From: Eledone cirrhosa
Lineage: Eukaryota; Mollusca; Cephalopoda; Octopoda; Eledonidae
Direction of reading: 5' to 3'
NCBI GenBank assembly: GCA_964016885.1
Contig: OZ024743.1
Location: forward strand, 77,035,230 to 77,099,229
DNA length: 64,000 bases
Part shown: one piece after another, positions 1 through 10,310 of the stretch
Position numbering within the stretch: the first letter of the stretch is position 1
Layout: each line of letters opens with the position of its first letter
Translations under genes and position numbers: made by a program
Notes under the pieces: model-generated
Database searches by the model: none
What the model was told of the DNA's origin: nothing
Seen by the model: the letters and a program-made list of their open reading frames with translations, nothing else

Positions 1-234
1 GACTTTCTGGGGTTCTTATCAATAATTTCTGCCCCTTTCATACACAATTGGGCATTGTGATGGTATTAGGGCCCTTTCAGGAAGTGAACACTCTATAAAT
101 GACTATACTCAGCTTCTAAAGCAGTGATTACAGTGTTCCTTTTTATTTGCTGAGTTAGTTTGATGTCTGTCCTCATTTATCTGAAAAGAAGTGATAATCA
201 GAACAAGGTAGAAATATGTTAAAATCACTAAAAG
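1..234. other. No recognised feature
   Basis: This is AT-rich sequence with only short open frames and no repeat family that I could tie to other parts of the window. Confidence 0.4.
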
Positions 235-239
235 ACATA

Positions 240-440
240 TCTTCAAAGACCTGACCATCTCTGTAATGTAGCAATGTCTCAATTTAATGTCCTTAAAGAC
301 CTGACCATCTCTGTACTGTAACAATGTCTCAATTTAATGTCCTCAAAGACCTGACCATATATGTAATGTAGCAATGTCTCAATTTAATGTCCTCAAAGAA
401 CTGACCAAGCCTGTAATAGATTTAGTAATGTTTCAATTTT
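240..440 (+). repeat. 50-bp tandem repeat, about four units
   Basis: The core AAAGACCTGACCAT recurs at 245, 295, 345 and, altered, at 395. That is an exact 50-base period, with AGCAATGTCTCAATTTAATG in each unit. The fourth unit decays into flanking DNA. Confidence 0.9.
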
Positions 441-565
441 GACTCTTTAAAATTAAAACTTTTATTCAAGTCATTTTCACATGAAGTTACATTTTAATTT
501 CTATTTTTATTTGATGATTATGATACATGCATTACCTTTAAGAATATGGAATTAATGCAAATACA

Positions 566-940
566 GCTGGAGAGTATGAGGCAAGCATGCCTTGATGGAT
601 GTGCAATGTTAATGTGCAAGAACGACAAAGCATAGATAAACTGAGAGATAAACTGGGTATAAGAGGAATCAAATGTGTGCAAGAGAGGAAACTGTGTTTG
701 TTTAAACATGTGATGCACATGGATGATGACTATTGGGTGAAGAAATGCCAAGTAATCCCAGTGGAAGGAAGCCACAGTAGAGGAAGACCAAGGAAGACCT
801 GGATGGAAGTGATAAGAGCTGATCTCAAATCGCTGAAACTAACAGAACTGATGACAAAGGAACGCAACAAGTGGAGAGATGCCATACTGAGATGGACCCA
901 TCCAAGTGTGGAACGACAGATGCAAAATAATGATGATGGT
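566..940 (+). mobile_element. RTE-like LINE, C-terminal fragment
   Basis: The plus frame reads WMCNVNVQERQSIDKLRDKL, then HVMHMDDDYWVKKC, GRPRKTWMEV and LTELMTKERNKWRDAI. This is the usual C-terminal tail of RTE-type reverse transcriptases in marine invertebrates. It ends in a GATGATGGTGATGATAAT tail, as RTE elements end in short tandem repeats. The 5' part is missing, typical of truncated insertion. Confidence 0.8.
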
Positions 941-941
941 G

Positions 942-1172
942 ATGATAATAATAATAATAATGATGAAATTATTGTGTACAGTGCTCAGGTGCACTACAAT
1001 TCATCAAAGGTGCATGTATTGTACATAAAATAATATACAAATGTCAGGGAAGTGAATAGTGTATGAGTCATGATATACATGTGTGCGTGTGTATAGAGGG
1101 GGAATATTAGGTGTAGTGTGGCGAATCTCAAGAAGCATGGAGGTTTTAAAGGATGCATGATGATGACGACGA
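942..1172 (-). mobile_element. CR1-like LINE 3' end, 5'-truncated
   Basis: The segment matches the 3' end of the CR1-like element at 58482-58690 over its whole length, including the AAT-repeat terminus, TGCTCAGGTGCACTACAA and GGTTTTAAAGGATGCA. It ends at TGATGATGACGACGAC, similar to the DNA on the other side, so it probably inserted into the GAT-rich tail of the preceding RTE fragment. Confidence 0.75.
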
Positions 1173-1530
1173 CAATACTGCTAAGTCACAGACTGATGAA
1201 ATATAAAGATCATTTCAGAGAGATTTTAACTGAAAAAGTCACCCAACTAAACTCCATACAACAAATCCAGGGAAACTTTGAAAACAATTCGAAGTCGGAT
1301 ATATTTAGTTTCTGGCTCTCTACAAATTACACTATCAGTTCTTCATTACTATATTATATAAACACCTCAATTGTAATGGTTAGAGGAATGATAGTGCAAT
1401 GGTTAAGGTATTTTCGGTCTATAGCAAAATGAAAAGCAATCTTAAGTAAAATAGTAAAGTTACTAGTATAAGGGACATAACTCCTGGATTCCTTTCCTCA
1501 ACTTCTTGAATGCTAAAAAATATTTTTGTA
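1173..1530. other. No recognised feature
   Basis: This is AT-rich. The 104-codon open frame overlapping it (1118-1432) begins inside the LINE tail and shows no domain or coding-like composition. Confidence 0.4.
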
Positions 1531-1532
1531 CT

Positions 1533-1700
1533 CAGGTCTCGAATAATCGCCCCACTCTACCCCCACCCCACTTATCAATTGTTCACCCCCTCCCCTCTTA
1601 TTCAAACCCCAAATACCCCACTTATTAAATTTAGGTAATCTATCGCTTATTTTAAGTGGTAGCATTCACGTTGGTTTATTTCTAACCATTTCTAGAAAAA
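1533..1700 (+). mobile_element. Partial MITE-A copy (TA-flanked family)
   Basis: The left end, GTACTCAGGTCTCGAATA, and the downstream CACTTATTAAATTTAGGTAA resemble the left halves of the copies at 4297 and 11845. The right half is missing or too diverged to place. Confidence 0.5.
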
Positions 1701-1977
1701 GCAAAATGAATGCTTCACCTTTGAAAGAGGGATCACAAGAAGATATCTCTACCAAGAAATATCTGTGGATCTTGATACAACATAGTCCCCAAACACCAGC
1801 TTCTACTAAAACCTAAATTCCATATCCTAAATGGTGATTTCTGTGCCACTTACCTTCTCCGCCTGGTTCCCAGTAATATATTTTTCCAGTTACTCTATCT
1901 CAAAGCCTTTATTCGCTACTTCTTCTAAGTACATTTTTTTCCTCTACCACTCTTGAAAAGAATCGAGACTCCAATAC

Positions 1978-2128
1978 TAAACTCGTACTTTATTTATTGA
2001 AATTGAAAAGATGAAAGGCAAAGTTGGCCTCAGTTGGATTTGAACTCAGAGAGCAGAAACGAATACTGCAAAGCATTCTATCTGACATTCTAACAACTCT
2101 GCCAATTTGCCACCTTTCATGTAAGCGT
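1978..2128 (-). mobile_element. Old tRNA-derived SINE-1 copy
   Basis: It contains TACTTTATTTATTGA, GATGAAAGGCAAAGTTGGCC and GGATTTGAACTCAGA (B-box region, minus strand), and ends at CAACTCTGCCAATTTGCCACC. The order is that of SINE-1 elsewhere in the window, with more changes. Confidence 0.65.
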
Positions 2129-2226
2129 ACTGTTGAAAATCCTCCAACTAGCAACAACTCAACTATATTTCTTACACTAACCCTACTTTGGAGGCATATA
2201 TCTTACCCCACCATTCTGTAAAGTCC

Positions 2227-2345
2227 TCATCTTCCATAGCTTCATCCTTCACATCTCATCTTCCATAGCTTCAGCTTTCACATCTCATCTCCCATAGCTT
2301 CAGCCTTCACATCTCATCTTCCATAGCTTCAGCCTTCATATTTCA
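2227..2345 (+). repeat. 29-bp tandem repeat, four units
   Basis: The unit CATCTTCCATAGCTTCAGCC plus TTCACATCT recurs four times with a few substitutions. It is a short array in AT-rich DNA. Confidence 0.85.
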
Positions 2346-3185
2346 TCTTACACTCATTCCATACAAATGGCACTGCTGTAGGAACTAAATCTTATGACAT
2401 TCCCATCCCTTTATAACGATTCATTCTTAACATACTGATCACCAATAAACCTTTCATCTCTTTCTCCAAACCCAACATTTACCAACCAATCAACAGCACT
2501 GCATTTATCAGGTTCACCATATAGTACCTTCACTACTTCCCAGAGACACAGGTGTGGCTATGTACACAGGTATGTAATTAAATAGAGGTAAACATGGCTG
2601 AGTGATGAAGAAGTTCACATTGCCACAATATGGTTTGGGGTTCAATGTCACAATTAGGCACTTTGGTCAACAAAGCCTTGAAATTGTGAAATTTATAGAC
2701 AGAGATAGTACAGAAGTCTATCAAAGGGACTGTTCTGTTATTGGGAGGTAGAATTAATCATTGCCTAGTTTAATTCCCCCACTTGTTCCTTAGAAGTCTT
2801 TAACAAAGTCCATTCTGTTGCAAGTATTTGGTCGAAGTCCCCTGTCTGAGATAACTTCCTCTTTTCTCCCACCTGTCTCAGAGGTCCTAAATAAAGTCCA
2901 GACCTACTTCCTATAAATGGTAAATTATAAAAACTCAGCCCACCACACAATACTGCCCACCTCCTCCAAGACATATAATACTTCACATCAGCTGCCTGGT
3001 CGGAGCTCCACCAATTCTATTATAATTTATCTCTGTGTAAGGTGTTTTATCCCTGACACATCATAAACAATAAATGACTAAAACCCATCCTATGTCCTTT
3101 CAAGTCCCCAACCAAAATAGTTCTCCCATCAACTCAATTTCACTCATAAAGCTATGGTAAATAATGATTTCTGATTTAAACACAA
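2346..3185. other. No recognised feature
   Basis: No exon, RNA gene or repeat family is visible. The 73-codon minus frame at 2765-2986 has no recognisable domain. Confidence 0.35.
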
Positions 3186-3384
3186 GGCCGGCAATTTTTA
3201 CGGGAGGGGAAAGTCGATTATATCGACCTCAGTGTGTGATTGGTACTTTTTTTATCGGCACTGTATGGAAGAAAGGCAAAGTTAACCTCGGCGAAATTTG
3301 AGCTCAGAACATAAAGGACCTTAACTCTATGCCAAGAAGCAGGATGTCTGATGCTCTACCAATACTGCCAATCCACCGCCCTTG
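3186..3384 (-). mobile_element. tRNA-derived SINE-1 copy
   Basis: From the 3' side it reads AAGGCCGGCAATTTTTACGG, GTCGATTATATCGACC, ATTGGTACTTTTTTTATCG, AAGGCAAAGTTAACCTCGGC and then the tRNA-like head, with a B-box-like stretch and CCAATACTGCCAATCCACCG. This is the subfamily that keeps the extra GTCGAT segment in its body. Confidence 0.8.
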
Positions 3385-3385
3385 T

Positions 3386-3476
3386 AAAGTAAATAATACT
3401 TGCCCAAGATATCACATTGTGGAATTGAACCTGGGACTTAAGGCTGCAAAGTGAACCTCTTAACCATTTGGTCACG
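3386..3476 (-). mobile_element. tRNA-derived SINE head of another family
   Basis: On the minus strand it reads TGACCAAATGGTTAAGAGGT (A-box-like), then a B-box-like GGTTCAATTCC, then GATATCTTGGGCAAGT, the conserved stretch that follows tRNA heads in several aquatic-animal SINEs. Confidence 0.65.
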
Positions 3477-3491
3477 CTAATAAAGAAATCA

Positions 3492-3826
3492 TCTTCTTCA
3501 ACCACTTATTCTTGAGAGGGTCATGGGGGCAGAGTCCTCAAACACTCCTTCCGCCGGGTCCTGTCAGAAGCAACTGTACTCCACTGACCCAGCTGGATCC
3601 CCAAGCAAGACCAACTAAGCTCAAGGATGTTATCCAAACATCTTGCTCAGGGTCTACTCCTTGGGTCTCCTGCCGGTTGGTTTTGCCCGTAAAATCTGTC
3701 CAGAGATTATTTCCTGAGACATTCTAACCACATGTCCATAGTATCGGAGCTGTGATATCTCAATTCAGAGAAGTAGCGACTCTACCTGAAGTGATTCTGA
3801 TGTCCGAGCTCCACATGTCCATAGTA
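3492..3826 (-). mobile_element. LINE-C tail (MTER-type reverse transcriptase C-terminus)
   Basis: The minus strand matches the plus-strand copy at 33062-33482: CTCAATTCAGAGAAGTAGC, TCCAGAGATTATTTCCTGAG, TCCTGCCGGTTGGTTTTGCC and CAAACACTCCTTCCGCCGGG (plus-strand spelling). This is the coding end and short 3' UTR of one LINE family found six times in the window. Confidence 0.75.
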
Positions 3827-3831
3827 TCAGA

Positions 3832-4296
3832 GCTGTGCCACCTAAAAACTGGATCACTTTTACCAATTACAGCAACCCCAGCATGATAAGTTGAAATACA
3901 AAGGTTGCGTTTGTTCATCATAGCTTGCAAGCTCCCCAAAAATTCTAAACTGCAGCTTATCTATTTAGTCCTTAGACAAAAGAATCTCAATTAAAATCCT
4001 CTTCCTCCTCTCCACTTCTCCTCAACCATAATGGTTCTGTAAGCAACATTCACACAAAGAAAGTTTTCACATTAACTGCCCACTATATATTATCCTTTTT
4101 CATGTGACCAGGCTAACCACCATGTAACTATACAAACCAAGTGTGAAGTCACCTTCAGTTCAAACCAGCAAGGTAACTGGGTATGATAAGGTCTCTTCAA
4201 CTAATCTCAATCAATGTACCCTACAACTAACCCATCCTTATGGTTTGTTTTTACAACTGTAGACAATATTCTTATCCTGGGTCAACTTAACTGGTA
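3832..4296. other. No recognised feature
   Basis: This is AT-rich intergenic DNA with no open frame of note and no repeat shared with the rest of the window. Confidence 0.35.
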
Positions 4297-4642
4297 CTCT
4301 TGGCTCACGAATACTCGACCCCACCTCCCATCCCATTAATTTTTCAGATTTGTTCCAAACCCCCCCCCCCCCCCTCCCACACACACACACTTATTAAATT
4401 TTACTAATCTATCTCTGGTGAAATTTTATTTTAATTCCTGCGATAATTTTCTTTAGACACCGAAAAACAAATATGACAAAAATGTACATTACTAGAAATC
4501 CCATGTTATAAAATAAATAGGATGGCTTGGGGGTCTCAATATGTAAACTAAACAACTAATTCTGGTTTTTAAAAAAATCAACGGAGACAACCTAGAAAAA
4601 TTAGCGATTTTCCACCCACCCCTATTATTTGAAACCCGAGAG
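4297..4642 (+). mobile_element. MITE-A copy, TA target duplication
   Basis: It is 346 bases long and ends in AACCCGAGAG|TA. The left end (TA|CTCTTGGCTCACGAATA) is a worn inverted repeat of it. The interior matches the copy at 11845-12171, for example GGGTCTCAATATGTAAACTA and AATTCTGGTTTTTAAAAAAA. TA duplications and no coding capacity fit a Tc1/mariner-type non-autonomous element. A C14 homopolymer sits inside. Confidence 0.75.
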
Positions 4643-4736
4643 TATATTTAGAAGCAATTGTCCCAACATTCTTTAACAATTCATTAAAGGGTCAAATTTT
4701 TGGCAACAAAAAGTGAGTTGACATTATTAACCAGAG

Positions 4737-4921
4737 CAGTGGATTGGCAGTATCAGTAGAGGGTCGGATGCCATGCTTTCTAGCATAAAGTTACGTCCCT
4801 TTACGGACTGAGTTCAAATCCCTCCAAGGTTAATATTGCCTTTCATCCTTACTGGGTCGATAAAATAAAGTACCAGTAATGTACTGGGTTATTGCAGGCC
4901 TTGTGCCAAAAGTAGAAATAA
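4737..4921 (+). mobile_element. tRNA-derived SINE-1 copy
   Basis: The head GTGGATTGGCAGTATCAGTA carries the A-box-like part. It is followed by a B-box-like GAGTTCAAATCCCTCC, the body GTCGATAAAATAAAGTACCA, and the tail CCTTGTGCCAAAAGTAGAAA. The copy is full length. Confidence 0.85.
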
Positions 4922-5403
4922 TTATTAACCTTTGGTCTTGTAATATTAAGGTGGTCGGTTAGGTCTCCACAGGTCTGAGTACAGGAGATTTCTTCCAGAG
5001 AAAAACAATGGTGATAGTGAGAGATAGAGAGGAAGAATCAACCCCCAGTATTAGACTGGTACTTTCTTTATCAACATTAAATGGACGAACGGCAAAGTTG
5101 ACCCTATAAATGTTACAAAGAAAGAAAAGGTGATTCTTAAAGGGAAGTTACTGTGTAGGTACGGAATGTAAGGGAAATAACTACATACAACTGCTGGGTA
5201 ACAAACACCACGTATTTCAACTCCTGTTCCATGATTTTATAGTCAACAACTTTCGCACAGTAATTTTATTTTTCGTATATCTAAATTGGTTAACCTCCTC
5301 CAATTACTGCCATCCTACTTTACAAACAGAAGAAGACTATTCATCCAATTGATAAAGCTAACATTACCGAGAACCTCCCAAAATTGACTCACCTCAACGT
5401 TGA

Positions 5404-5560
5404 ATCATCATCATTAGCCTCAGTCGAAGGCCAGACGGGTCGGAGCGACCTATCTTGGCATGGTTTTTACGGCTGGATGACCTTCTTAACGCCAGCCAAC
5501 CACCTGACATGGTGAAGTGGGTACAGTTTAACGTAGCACCAGCACTAGTTGTCACATGTT
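5404..5560 (-). mobile_element. SINE-2 family tail
   Basis: The minus-strand tail has an ATCATCATC terminus, then GGTTTTTACGGCTGGATGACC and CTTAACGCCAGCCAACCACC. This corresponds to GGTTGGCGTTAGGAAGGGCA in sense copies. Confidence 0.6.
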
Positions 5561-5727
5561 AGTCCAGACTGAACGATCCTCTCCAAACCGTATATTGTTT
5601 CTGAGCGCTACTTACACTTAAAACTCACCATTGAGATAAACCTTTTGCATCTCTCTCTCTCTCAAGCTTACAAATACCGCTGGTCATCTCGTCCGTCTGA
5701 CGATCTAACAATTAGCCACTGTCCTAG

Positions 5728-5880
5728 ACTGATACTTTATTTTATTAACCCCCATACCAGATGAATTGTAAAGTTGACCGTAACACAATTTGAACTCAGA
5801 GTGCAAACAGCTGGAACAAATACGTCAAGTCATTTTGCCCTATGCTTCAATGATTGCTAATTCACTACCTGTGTATTCTT
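5728..5880 (-). mobile_element. Old SINE-1 copy
   Basis: GATACTTTATTTTATTAACC, GTAAAGTTGACC and a degenerate AATTTGAACTCAGAGTGCAA keep the SINE-1 order, but with many changes and a lost head. Confidence 0.55.
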
Positions 5881-5892
5881 ACCAAAAAGAAT

Positions 5893-6098
5893 CACTGGAC
5901 AGATTTTATGGTCAAAACTAACTGGCAGGAGACCCAGGGGTAGACCCCGGGCAAGATGGTTGGGTAACATCCATGAGCTTGGCTGGTCTCGACTGGGGAT
6001 CCAACAGGATCAGTTGGAGTCGATTGCTTCTGACAGGACATGCTGTGTTTGAGAACTCAGCTCCCCACGACCCTCTACACTTACTTATGACCCTCTAT
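5893..6098 (+). mobile_element. LINE-C tail
   Basis: GAATCACTGGACAGATTTTA, then a frame encoding GRRPRGRPRARWLGNIHELG, then CTTCTGACAGGACATGCTGT. It is the same family as at 33062, 5'-truncated. Confidence 0.75.
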
Positions 6099-6107
6099 TC
6101 TAGTTTC

Positions 6108-6480
6108 AAATTCATCATCATCATCATTTTAAGTCCACTTTCTATGCTGGCATGGGTTGGACAGGTTGGTCTAGTTTGAGATTAGACCCCCTTCCTAATG
6201 CCAACAAGTTTACAGAGTTAACTAGGTGATTTTTGTGGTCACCAGCACTACTACTTTACAGAGTGAACTGGGTGCTTTTTATTGTCACCAGCACTACTAC
6301 TTTACAGAGTGTACTGGGTGCTTTTTATTGTGTCACCAGCACTACCACTTTACAGAGTGTACTGGGTGCTTTTTATTGTCCCCAACACTACCACTTTACA
6401 GAGTGTACTGGATGTTTTTTTTTTAATGTGTCACCAGCACTACTACTTTACAGAGTGTACTAGGTACATTTTATGATCGT
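6108..6480 (-). mobile_element. SINE-2 family tail with a 48-bp internal array
   Basis: The terminus CATCATCATCATTTTAAGTC and GCTGGCATGGGTTGGACAGG mark the SINE-2 3' end on the minus strand. From 6236 to 6465 the body module CACTACTACTTTACAGAGTG / TACTGGGTGCTTTTTATTGT repeats about five times with a period near 48. Confidence 0.75.
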
Positions 6481-6691
6481 ATCAACATTAGTTAGTTTCC
6501 TTTGGAACTCACAAGATTAAAGGATACTCACTACTATATGTTATCTCTATTCAATCATGGTAGCAGATATGGGTGAGATGGTATGATAGGAGAGACAGAG
6601 TAAACTGTTGAAAGAGGGGGTTAAAGAGAGGGGAGGAGAGAGGCAATGTAGGAAGAGAGAAATGGAAGGAAGGGGAGGAGCAGTGGAGCCA

Positions 6692-6759
6692 ACCAGAGCG
6701 AAAATTTTTATTTATATTTTTATATATATATATAAATAAATATAAAAATGTTCGCTCTG

Positions 6760-6852
<93 letters not shown>

Positions 6853-6905
6853 AACCTAATAAACTTTTATTTGTACTGCCTCTGTTTTTGTTCCCGTCCA
6901 AGTTT

Positions 6906-6994
<89 letters not shown>

Positions 6995-7036
6995 GGGGAG
7001 AGGGAGAGAAAGAGAGAGAGAGAAAGAGAGAGAGAG
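6692..7036. repeat. Palindrome followed by TA, TG and GA microsatellites
   Basis: CCAGAGCGAAAATTTTTATT at 6694 pairs with its complement ending CGCTCTGG near 6758. Long TA runs (6762-6830 and 6911-6968), a GT run and a GATA/GAGA run (6969-7036) follow. The AT/GA open frames here are low-complexity artefacts. Confidence 0.8.
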
Positions 7037-7432
7037 AGGGAGGCACATGGCTTAGTGGTTAGAGCATTGGCCTTGCAATTGAAAGGTTGCGAGTTCAATT
7101 CTCAGACCGGGTGGTGTGTTGTTTCCTTCAGCAAGACACTTTATTTCACATTGCTCCAGTTTACTCAGTTGTAGAAATGAGATGATAGGGACTGGGGTCC
7201 CTATCATTCCACTGCAAAGTGGTCGTGGAGGTGCCTCGGCAAAAGAGCACCCAGCCCACACTGTAAAGTGGACATGTAGGCGCCACAGAAAAAAGCACCC
7301 AGCACTCACTGTAAATGAGGTTGGTGTTAGGAAGGGCATCCAGCTGTAGAAATCAAGCCAGAACCAGTTCCCGTCCCACCCTTGCAAGCTGGGAAAAGCG
7401 GATGTAAAATGATGATGATGATATCAATGAGA
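7037..7432 (+). mobile_element. Full-length tRNA-derived SINE-2
   Basis: The tRNA-like head has CATGGCTTAGTGGTTAGAGC (A-box) and GGTTGCGAGTTCAATTCTC (B-box). The body has CAGCAAGACACTTTATTTCA, two 48-bp modules with CACCCAGCCCACACTGTAAA, then GGTGTTAGGAAGGGCATCCA. It ends in GATGATGATGAT. This is the best copy for defining the family, and it resembles cephalopod SINEs with a conserved central domain. Confidence 0.85.
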
Positions 7433-7494
7433 AATGGGCTTTGGGAAGAGAGACTGATGGATGGCAGCATAGAGAGGATGTTGGAGGGATCTAG

Positions 7495-8640
7495 TCATCA
7501 TTTAACGTCTATCTTCCACGCTAGCATCGGTTAAATGAGTTTGTCCAATTTAGAGGCAAGTTGGGGCAGGTGACCGTGTCTCACTCATATAGGAGTGTTT
7601 CTGGCTGGTTTTCTACGGATGTCCTTCCTAATGCCAACCACGTTTACAGTGTAGTCTGGGTGCTTTTTCTCATGGCACCTACATGACCACTTTACAGTGT
7701 GGTCTGGGTGCTTTTTGTCATGGCACCTACATGACCACTTTACAGTGTGGTCTGGGTGCTTTTTGTTGTGACACTTACATGACCACTTTACAGTGTGGTC
7801 TGGGTGCTTTTTGTTGTGACACCTACATGACCACTTTACAGTGTGGTCTGGGTGCTTTTTGTCATGGTACCTACATGACCACTTTACAGTGTGGTCTGGG
7901 TGCTTTTTCTCATGGCACCTACATGACCACTTCACAGTGTGGTCTGGGTGCTTTTTGTCATGGCACCTACATGACCACTTTACAGTGTGGTCTGGGTGCT
8001 TTTTGTCATGGTACCTACATGACAACTTTACAGTGTGGTCTGGGTGCTTTTTGTTGTGACACCTACACAACCACTTTACAGTGTGGTCTGGGTGCTTTTT
8101 GTCATGGTACCTACATGACCACTTTACAGTGTGGTCTGGGTGCTTTTTGTCATGGTACCTACATGACCACTTTACAGTGTGGTCTGGGTGCTTTTTGTCA
8201 TGGTACCTGCATGACCACTTTACAGTGTGGTCTGGGTGCTTTTTGTTGTGACACCTACATGACCACTTTACAGTGTGGTCTGGGTGCTTTTTGTTGTGAC
8301 ACCTACATGACATTTATAGTGTGGTCTGGGTGCTTTTTGTCATGGTACCTACATGACCACTTTACAGTGTGGTCTGGGTGCTTTTTGTTGTGACACCTAC
8401 ACAACCACTTTACAGTGTGGGCTGGGTGCTTTTTGTTGTGACACCTACATGACCACTTTACAGTGTGGGCTGGGTGCTTTTTGTTGTGACACCTACATGA
8501 CCACTTTACAGTGTGGGCTGGGTGCTTTTTGTTGTGACACCTACGTGACCACTTTACAGTGTGGGCTGGGTATTTTTTGTTGTGACACCTACATGACCAC
8601 TTTACAGTGTGAACTGGATGTTTTGTGGTACCAGATTTGA
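7495..8640 (-). mobile_element. SINE-2 tail with a hugely expanded 48-bp module
   Basis: The minus-strand tail (TCATCATTTAACGTCTATCTTCCACGC in plus spelling, 7493-7519) runs into CTTCCTAATGCCAACCACGTT and then straight into the array. The array therefore replaces the normal one or two modules in the SINE body. Confidence 0.8.
7640..8632 (+). repeat. 48-bp minisatellite, about 20 units
   Basis: The unit ACCTACATGACCACTTTACA / GTGTGGTCTGGGTGCTTTTT plus GTCATGGT has an exact 48-base period. Variants GTCATGGCACC, GTTGTGACACC and GTCATGGTACC are interspersed, and the last six units share GTGGGCTGGG. Because 48 is a multiple of three and the unit lacks stops, frames of more than 230 codons are open on both strands; these are not genes. 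Confidence 0.95.
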
Positions 8641-8659
8641 TAAATTCCGACCTTACACA

Positions 8660-9155
8660 CTTGTACCTCTCTAAGACAATGTCACTGGACCGAGATCTTT
8701 GGCGCCACGCAATAATACAGAAGACCCCCTTTGTCTATGTACAAAGCGAAACCTACAGTCAGTAGGCACCTCTTAACCAAATATACACCTCAACCCACTA
8801 CCCCTACACCATCCTCCCACTCCCACCAACACCACCCTTTCTCTGTAAAGTTGGTACCACAACATCCAGTCCAAATTAATGAGATAATGAGATCGAGATC
8901 GTGTAGGTGTCACGACAAAAAAAACACACAGTCCACGCTGTAATGTGGCCATGTAGGTAACAAAGTAAAAAGTTCCCAGTCCACACTGTAAACATGGTTG
9001 GTGTTAGGAAGGGCATCCAGCCATAGAAAACCTGCCAGATAATCCTATACGAGCGAGACACGGTCACCCAACCAATCTTGCTTCAAATTGGGATAACTCC
9101 CATCTAACCCATGCTAGCGTGGAAGATAGACGTTAAACAATGATGATGATGATAT
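8660..9155 (+). mobile_element. SINE-3 copy
   Basis: The head CTCTAAGACAATGTCACTGG and AATACAGAAGACCCCC is followed by ACAGTCAGTAGGCACCTCTT. It then joins the SINE-2-like tail: 48-bp modules, GTTAGGAAGGGCATCCAGCC and GATGATGATGAT. Copies sharing this head lie at 39960 and, partly, at 14040 and 42781. Confidence 0.7.
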
Positions 9156-9294
9156 ATATATATTTATGTGTCTATATATATATCATCTATGGTGTAAATA
9201 GACTTGATGTCCATACATAGCCAATGAGGCAGTAGACTTAAAAGTCAGTGGGGACTGAATGTGGAGAAGTGTCAGAAGATGGTCAAGTAAATCT

Positions 9295-9625
9295 AATACT
9301 ACTTTGAAGTCAGTCTACCCTGAGGCCAGTATACCCTGAGGTCAGTCTGCCCTGAGGTCAGTCTGCCTTGAGATTAGTCTACCATGAGGTCACAAGGACA
9401 ATATAGTGTTGTGAGGTTTAGCTTAAGGTCAGTCTGCCCTGAGGCCAGTATACCCTGAGGTCAGTCTGCCCTGAGGTCAGTCTGCCTTGAGATTAGTCTA
9501 CCATGAGGTCACAAGGACAATATAGTGTTGTGAGGTTTAGCTTAAGGTCAGTCTGCCCTGAGGTCAGTTTACCCTGAGGTCACAAGGACAGTATAGTGTT
9601 GTGAGGTTTAGCTTCTTAAGGTCAG
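9295..9625 (+). repeat. Higher-order repeat, 18-bp in 119-bp units
   Basis: The short motif CCCTGAGGTCAGTCTG is repeated locally. The whole block, including CAAGGACAATATAGTGTTGT, recurs with a 119-base period (TGAGGCCAGTATACC at 9321 and 9440) and a third partial copy. Confidence 0.85.
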
Positions 9626-9628
9626 TCT

Positions 9629-9850
9629 TTACTATTTTGTCCGATATTTTCTTGGTCTTCCTTTTCCTTTCACATTCAGTTCTCTACACACCTTTAAACA
9701 GCTGTCATCTTCATTATACATCACATGCCAATACAAGTGCAATCTTCGCTCTCTCTCTTTCTCTTGCACACTACATCTGATTCCTTTTATATCCAGTTTT
9801 TCTCCCTGTTCATTTGTGTTCCCTTGTTCATACACACCAAATTTACACAC
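9629..9850 (-). mobile_element. RTE-like LINE, C-terminal fragment
   Basis: The minus frame reads EKLDIKGIRC, RRLHLYWHVMYNEDDSCLKV and GKGRPRKYRTK, matching the fragments at 566 and 13705. Both ends are truncated. Confidence 0.7.
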
Positions 9851-9970
9851 TTACTGGAATGGTTTCTATCGTCAAACTCCTCTTCCTAAGGCCAATTGCT
9901 TTACAGAGTGTACTGGGTGTTTTGTTTTTTTTGTTTTTGTAGCACCAGTACTACCATTCTTACTTCATTT
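9850..9970 (-). mobile_element. SINE-2 tail fragment
   Basis: CTTCCTAAGGCCAATTGCTT, ACAGAGTGTACTGGGTGTTT and GCACCAGTACTACCA are the SINE-2 body module, in the same orientation as the copy at 6108. Confidence 0.55.
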
Positions 9971-10164
9971 TTTTCTAGTCTCTACAAATACTCTGCATTG
10001 GTGGCCCATATTTTGGTGTTTCACACAAAAGCATGGTACAATCTGCCCTTCACTTCAAGGGAGAAAATCTTTGTTGCCAATTGAGGTAATAGCTCCCTGA
10101 ACTTTTTCCAACCGATTCCTAACCTCTAGTTACTATGCTTTCAGAGAACCCACATCCTCTGTAA

Positions 10165-10310
10165 ATTAGGTCAATGCATAGTTTAGTGGTTAGTGAATTT
10201 GATTTACAATTGTAAGGTTACAAGTTCAATTCCCAGACCAGGCAATGTGTTATGTCCTTGAGCAAGACACTTTATTTTATGTTGCTTTTTCTGCCAGGAG
10301 TTGTGACCAG
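10165..10310 (+). mobile_element. SINE-2 head fragment
   Basis: GCATAGTTTAGTGGTTAGTG (A-box), a B-box-like GTTACAAGTTCAATTCCCAG and CTTGAGCAAGACACTTTATT match the head and first body segment of the copy at 7037. Confidence 0.75.

Noticed and set aside
6551..7048. Minus frame of 165 codons with Tyr-Ile and Ser-Leu repeats
   Set aside because: It is a translation of TA and GA microsatellites.
7585..8640. Open frames of 236-242 codons on both strands with 16-residue repeats
   Set aside because: They come from a stop-free 48-bp satellite unit; being open on both strands at once, with perfect periodicity, is expected without coding.
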